Shown: in pieces, positions 4,710-8,314 of the stretch | Numbering within the stretch: position 1 is the stretch's first letter | How the letters are laid out: each line of letters starts with the position of its first letter | Source: JBAPRR01 sp049281195 | Lineage (GTDB): Bacteria > Actinomycetota > Acidimicrobiia > Acidimicrobiales > CAVXTF01 | DNA length: 8,314 nucleotides | Assembly: GCA_049281195.1 (NCBI GenBank) | Contig: JBAPRR010000365.1 | Span: 1 to 8,314 of the forward strand | Reading direction: 5' to 3' | Notes under the pieces: model-generated | What the model was told of the DNA's origin: nothing | The model's database searches: none | What the model saw: only the letters and a program-made list of their open reading frames with translations | Made by a program: the position numbers and the translations under genes

Positions 4710-6328
4710 CCCGCCGCTCCTACGGCCAAGCGGACCTGGGCCACGGTCAGGTATTCAAGTGGCGCCAGAACCTTCGCTACTTGAGGGGCGAAAGAGGGAG
4801 ACGCCCCGATGACCTCCGCCGTGGGACCGTCGGCCACTATCTCGCCCTCGGCCAGCACCACCACGCGATCCGCGGCGCCGGCGACGAACTCGACGTCGTG
4901 CGTAGCGATTACGACCGACCGACCCTCTGCGGCCATCCGGTCGACGATCTCGATGAGGGCGCGCTTGGCCCCGTAGTCAAGGCCCCTGGTGGGTTCGTCC
5001 AACAGAACGACCTGGGGTTCGGCCGACAGTTGAATAGCCAGGACGAGGGCCAGTCGCTGACCCTCTGACAGGTCCCGCGGGTTCGCGTCGCCGGGAATTC
5101 CCGGTGCCAGAAGGTCGAGAAGGCTGCGGGCGCTCGTGTGCGAGGCGCCTCCCGCCTCCTTGTCGGCTTGAGCACACTCCGCCGACACCGAGTCGTGGTA
5201 GACGAGATCAGCCGCGGTCTGAGGAACCAATGTCACGAGCCGGCGTGCGTGCGAAGGCGCCATGCTCGACGGATCATGCCCGTCGACCTCGACCGTGCCC
5301 GCCTGGCGCGGCCCGGACCCCTGCAGCGCCCACAGGAGGGACGACTTTCCCGAGCCGTTGCGGCCCATCAGCGCGGTGACCTGTCCCGGTTCGAGGTCCA
5401 GATCCATCCCCCTCACCGCGACAACCGTCCCGTAGAGCACCACAATGTCGAATGCCCGAAGGGCTCGAGGAGAGTCGCTCTTAAGGGCAGCACGGCGGGG
5501 CACTGGGGCGGGACCCGACCCGAGACGATCTCTGAGTGATGCCGCGCTTCGCCGGGCGTCACGCACCGACAGAGGAAGGGGATCCCACCTCTCCAGACGG
5601 CCCAGCTCCACCACCGGCGGTGCCACCAGACTTGTCCGCAGCATTAGAGCGGGATCGCCGCTGGAGACAATTCCATCCGTCCCCACCTCGATGATCCTGT
5701 CCGCGTACTGAACTACGCGCTCGAGCCGGTGCTCCGCCACGAGCACGGTCACCCCCAGGTCGTGCACGAGTCTGGTGATGGCGGCGAGGACTTCTTCAGC
5801 GGCGGTCGGGTCGAGTGCCGAAGTCGGTTCGTCCAGTACCAACACCTTGGGGTGAGCGGTGAGCACCGAGCCGATCGCCACCCTCTGTTGCTCCCCGCCG
5901 GACAATTGATGGAGGGCGCGGTGGCGAAGCCCCGCGATGCCGAGCAGGTCGAGAGTCTCCTCGACCCGCTTGCGCATCACTCCTGCGGGCAGGCCCAGCT
6001 GCTCCATGCCGTATGCAAGCTCCTCTTCCACTGTGTCGGTCACGAACCCGGCCAGGGGATCCTGGCCGACCACCCCCACCACGTCGGCAAGCTCCCGAGG
6101 AGGATGGGTCCGGGTATCCCTACCGTCGACCAGGACTCGTCCGGCCAGGGTCCCCCCGGTGAAATGCGGTACCAGGCCGTTGACCGCACCGAGCAATGTG
6201 GACTTGCCTACGCCGGTTTGCCCGACCACAAGAGCAAGTTCGCCCTCGACCACCTGAAGCGTCACCCCGCGCAGTACCGGGCCGCTTGCTTCGGGATACG
6301 TGATCGTGACGTTTTCGAACCTGATCAC
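4706..6328 (-). CDS. cbrU: ECF transporter energy-coupling ATPase, two ABC domains in one chain (CbrU-like)
   Basis: This encodes 540 residues with two ABC ATPase domains. Domain 1 has Walker A GQTGVGKS (36-43), Q-loop Q89, signature LSGGE (142-146), Walker B VLVLDE (162-167) and switch H200. A linker follows at about 235-290. Domain 2 has Walker A GRNGSGKS (322-329), Q370, signature LSEGQ (420-424), Walker B VVLLDE (440-445) and H477. Both domains keep the residues needed for ATP hydrolysis; the domain 2 signature has Glu in place of the first Gly. In ECF transporters two ATPases, EcfA and EcfA', dock on EcfT and power import; here they are one polypeptide. The start is GTG at 6328, overlapping the EcfT stop as GTGA (6325-6328); this places residue 1 directly before IRFENVTI, the normal first strand of an ABC domain. 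The stop overlaps the S-component start. Confidence 0.95.
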   Translation of the reverse strand: MIRFENVTITYPEASGPVLRGVTLQVVEGELALVVGQTGVGKSTLLGAVNGLVPHFTGGTLAGRVLVDGRDTRTHPPRELADVVGVVGQDPLAGFVTDTVEEELAYGMEQLGLPAGVMRKRVEETLDLLGIAGLRHRALHQLSGGEQQRVAIGSVLTAHPKVLVLDEPTSALDPTAAEEVLAAITRLVHDLGVTVLVAEHRLERVVQYADRIIEVGTDGIVSSGDPALMLRTSLVAPPVVELGRLERWDPLPLSVRDARRSAASLRDRLGSGPAPVPRRAALKSDSPRALRAFDIVVLYGTVVAVRGMDLDLEPGQVTALMGRNGSGKSSLLWALQGSGPRQAGTVEVDGHDPSSMAPSHARRLVTLVPQTAADLVYHDSVSAECAQADKEAGGASHTSARSLLDLLAPGIPGDANPRDLSEGQRLALVLAIQLSAEPQVVLLDEPTRGLDYGAKRALIEIVDRMAAEGRSVVIATHDVEFVAGAADRVVVLAEGEIVADGPTAEVIGASPSFAPQVAKVLAPLEYLTVAQVRLAVGAAG

Positions 6329-7530
6329 GCCGGTAGCTCCACTTGGGTGGACGACTTATCACTGCGCGCGTAGGAAATGGACGCGGTGGCGGGTCTTTTC
6401 ACGTCCGCCGGTTTTGCTCGAGGAGAAAGCGCGGGTGGTGGGGTCGCTATCCCCGCTACGGCGGAGAAGAGGATTGCTATTGCCGGCAACAGTGGGAGTG
6501 ACGGCCACACAACCGGCTGAGTCGATGGGTTCAGGCTCGCCAGCGAAAATCCGATTCCCGCCAACACGATGACTGCCGGGAAGATTCCGGAGATCGTCAC
6601 GATCCACTCCGCAGCCAGCCACGGATCTGGCCGGTACTGGGTTCGGTGCACCCGCCTGCCCCCGAGGACCAGGCCGCAGAAGCACAGGACTGCCCCTACC
6701 ACGAACGCCGGAATTCCGACGGTCCCTTCGAGCGAGCCGTCGAGTAGTGCATATGTGCCGAGGCAGAGCCCACACATGCCTCCGATGATGAGCGCCCCCG
6801 TGATCTTCCTGGTCTTATGAGTTGCACCTGCGGTGCGTCCGTAACCTCGTGAATCCATCGATGCGGCAAGCAGCAACGAACGCTCCAAGGCGTCTTCCAA
6901 GACCGGGATTGCGATACTACGAACAGAACGCAACCCGCGGCTGACGCCACCTCGTAGGGCTCGCGCCTTGCGGACCCGTTGGACGCTCTCGACCAACTGG
7001 GGAGCGAAGCTGATCGCGATGACCACTGCCACGCCCAGCTCGTACAGGGCACCCGGAAGCACCCGCAGTGCGCGCTTGGGATTGGCCAGACTGTTTGCTG
7101 CGCCGATGCAGCAGAGGAGAGTTCCGAGTTGCAGACCGTCGTAAAGCGCTCCGAGCGTCCCTTCGAGTGTCACCGGACCCCCCAACTGAATTCCCGCCAC
7201 CCACTTCGGTAGCGGAACATGGGGAAGCGTGAACAGCACGTGCATGGTGTTCGCGTCGATGTCGCCGCCGAAGATGGTCCGGAAGGCGATCCGTATGGCA
7301 ATCACTACGAATGCGATCACCAGGTAGTACTTGAACGCTCGGGCCCAGGGCGCTTCGCTTCGCCGTTGAGTCACGACGAATGCCAGCACACCGAGCACCA
7401 AAACGAGGAGTACGGGGTTTGTGGTGCGACTCACCGTCACGGCCAGACCCAGAGCCCATATCCACCACGCCACAGGATGAAGCCCCCGCGGGAGCATGCG
7501 GGTTCTCCGCGCTTGCCGGCCGGGGATCAT
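6325..7530 (-). CDS. cbrV: ECF transporter transmembrane coupling component EcfT (CbrV-like)
   Basis: This encodes a 401-residue membrane protein. It starts at ATG 7530, 9 bases after the preceding stop, with only a weak ribosome binding site (GAAAG). M12 at 7497, just before the conserved-looking LHPVAWWIWALGLA, is an alternative. Hydrophobic segments lie at about 20-54, 68-87, 132-148, 162-178, 243-264, 272-291, 306-333 and 344-363. The cytoplasmic coupling region has the two Ala-Arg-Gly-type motifs of EcfT: KARALRGG (188-195) and MDSRGYGR (225-232), which contact the ATPases. PKRALRVLPGALYELGVAVV matches actinobacterial CbrV-type proteins. It is longer than the usual EcfT of about 265 residues, owing to extra C-terminal helices and a hydrophilic tail (after about 370). 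The order T, fused A, S is consistent with a dedicated (group I) ECF transporter. Confidence 0.92.
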   Translation of the reverse strand: MIPGRQARRTRMLPRGLHPVAWWIWALGLAVTVSRTTNPVLLVLVLGVLAFVVTQRRSEAPWARAFKYYLVIAFVVIAIRIAFRTIFGGDIDANTMHVLFTLPHVPLPKWVAGIQLGGPVTLEGTLGALYDGLQLGTLLCCIGAANSLANPKRALRVLPGALYELGVAVVIAISFAPQLVESVQRVRKARALRGGVSRGLRSVRSIAIPVLEDALERSLLLAASMDSRGYGRTAGATHKTRKITGALIIGGMCGLCLGTYALLDGSLEGTVGIPAFVVGAVLCFCGLVLGGRRVHRTQYRPDPWLAAEWIVTISGIFPAVIVLAGIGFSLASLNPSTQPVVWPSLPLLPAIAILFSAVAGIATPPPALSPRAKPADVKRPATASISYARSDKSSTQVELPA

Positions 7531-7539
7531 CGGTTGCTT

Positions 7540-8314
7540 TCAGCCTGCCTCAGCGCGTTTTCGTCGCCACGCCGCGAAACCCCCCGCTCCGGCCAGGCAC
7601 ACGACCACAACCACACCTATGAGAAACGGTAAGTCCGACCCTGCCGAGGTTGCCGCTGGTGCCGGCACGGCCGAGACGTTCACAATCTTGGTGGTTGATC
7701 CATGAGCCGTACCGGAAGATCCCGGTGTCGTGGTGCTGGCCGAGGATGGCTTGCTCGTGGCAGTTGACCCGGTGGTTGCGCCACCGCGAGCCTCTGTGGT
7801 CGAGGTCGAGATGGACGCAGCAATCGATGTGGGCGCTTCCTGCTTTGGTGTGGTGGTCGTAGCAGTGCGTCTTTGCGATGTTGTAGATGTCGTTCGACGT
7901 ATCGATGTGCTGGTCGTGGTGTCGGATGTGGGATCGGGCGAGGTCGTAGTGGTTGTGGTGACCGGAGGGCCGGGGTTGTTCGCACGGACTGAAGCGGGGG
8001 AGAAGGGAGGCTGGACGTCCGGATCCGACACGCCGAAAATCCATGCATCTACGCTCCCCGGCGGGGGTTCGTAGCCCATCGCTCCGGTAGAGCTGTACAT
8101 CCATGTGTTCTGCCCGGCGTCGGCGTGCCAGTAGGACCATGACGCATCGATAGGGGGAGTGTCGACGCAGGACTCCTGGCTGGGCGGAGGGTCATCGTCG
8201 ATCCTGCACACGTACGCCGGTCCGTCATGGTCGTCGCCCGCGGGCGTAAAGCCGGCCGCGATCATGGCGTTGTATCCGGTGGTCAGGGGGTTCCCCGCGC
8301 ACCCCCTCTCTATG
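7540..8314 (-). CDS. Membrane-anchored surface protein of the ECF operon, 5'-truncated by the window edge
   Basis: The reading frame continues without a stop past the Met at 8265 to the window end, adding RGCAGNPLTTGYNA in front of it. The true start and signal peptide therefore lie outside, and that Met is probably internal. The visible globular part has paired cysteines (C20 and C33, counted from the Met at 8265, and one upstream) and an aromatic segment with SYWHADAGQNTWMYSS and PPPGSVDAWIFG. A Thr/Ser/Pro-rich spacer follows (about 103-210), then a membrane helix (about 212-233) and the basic tail WRRKR. This is the layout of an actinobacterial wall-spanning surface protein; no LPXTG sortase motif is present. 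I recall similar proteins beside actinobacterial CbrT-type transporters. The aromatic segment recalls the C-terminal domain of transcobalamin-like proteins (DUF4430), but that is tentative. A substrate-capture role for the transporter is inferred from position and anchoring. Confidence 0.8.
   Translation of the reverse strand, partial: IERGCAGNPLTTGYNAMIAAGFTPAGDDHDGPAYVCRIDDDPPPSQESCVDTPPIDASWSYWHADAGQNTWMYSSTGAMGYEPPPGSVDAWIFGVSDPDVQPPFSPASVRANNPGPPVTTTTTTSPDPTSDTTTSTSIRRTTSTTSQRRTATTTTPKQEAPTSIAASISTSTTEARGGATTGSTATSKPSSASTTTPGSSGTAHGSTTKIVNVSAVPAPAATSAGSDLPFLIGVVVVVCLAGAGGFAAWRRKRAEAG
7690..7959 (-). repeat. Low-complexity Thr/Ser-rich coding tract
   Basis: About 90 codons of the surface protein are dominated by Thr and Ser (ACC, ACA, ACG, AGC) with interspersed Pro, Ala and Gly. 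It contains a run of six Thr. On the plus strand it appears as a GGTGGT/GTGGTC-rich tract. Such spacers usually reach through the cell wall and may be O-glycosylated. The DNA is degenerate, with no exact long repeat unit. Confidence 0.7.

Noticed and set aside
5729..6373. Long open frame on the plus strand (214 codons), and others antisense to the ATPase, EcfT and S-component genes
   Set aside because: They lie opposite well-supported genes, have no family features, and show the Arg/Pro/His-rich composition of out-of-frame high-GC DNA.
7690..7959. Tandem DNA repeat or CRISPR-like array on the plus strand
   Set aside because: There is no regular repeat unit or spacer; the pattern comes from runs of Thr and Ser codons.
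8266..8314. Cobalamin riboswitch upstream of the transporter operon
   Set aside because: The window ends inside the first visible gene of the operon; the leader is not present, so nothing can be said.

Overview
The window looks like chromosomal DNA of an actinobacterium. The evidence is high-GC codon use with G/C-rich third positions, a DevR/DevS-type two-component pair, an actinobacterial-style cobalamin-type ECF transporter with a Thr-rich surface partner, and signs of leaderless transcription. I cannot place it more precisely; an uncultured or environmental lineage is possible. No rRNA, tRNA, CRISPR array, insertion sequence or phage gene was seen, and coding is dense.

Left part (about 40-2991): an oxygen- or redox-sensing module. 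A two-helix membrane protein (minus strand) and a 105-residue protein (plus strand) diverge from a 149-base region. That region carries two GGTCCC-containing elements resembling the mycobacterial DevR/DosR box, exactly 22 bases apart. The next two genes are a DevR-like response regulator (minus) and a DevS/DosT-like histidine kinase (plus). These two are divergent, not co-directional as in mycobacteria. The kinase has a single GAF domain that keeps the haem-ligand His and distal-pocket Tyr of DevS at the same 22-residue spacing, but it lacks the second GAF.

Right part (2988-8314): one minus-strand operon read from right to left. It encodes a Thr/Ser-rich membrane-anchored surface protein (5' end outside the window), the ECF transmembrane component EcfT, a fused double ATPase, the substrate-binding S component, and a regulator joining an excisionase-type helix-turn-helix to a cobalamin-binding domain. 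Junctions are 9 bases, GTGA overlap, ATGA overlap and TAGATG, so the five genes are almost certainly co-transcribed. The S component and T component look like the CbrT/CbrV family predicted to import cobalamin. The B12-binding regulator at the operon end fits that assignment and suggests feedback by intracellular corrinoid. It lacks two residues typical of CarH photoreceptors.

Both convergent gene junctions (1127/1129 and 2988/2991) have essentially no intergenic DNA, and each is straddled by an inverted repeat that could act as a two-way terminator. The oxygen module and the B12 operon meet tail to tail at one of these junctions. Any functional link between them is only a hypothesis.
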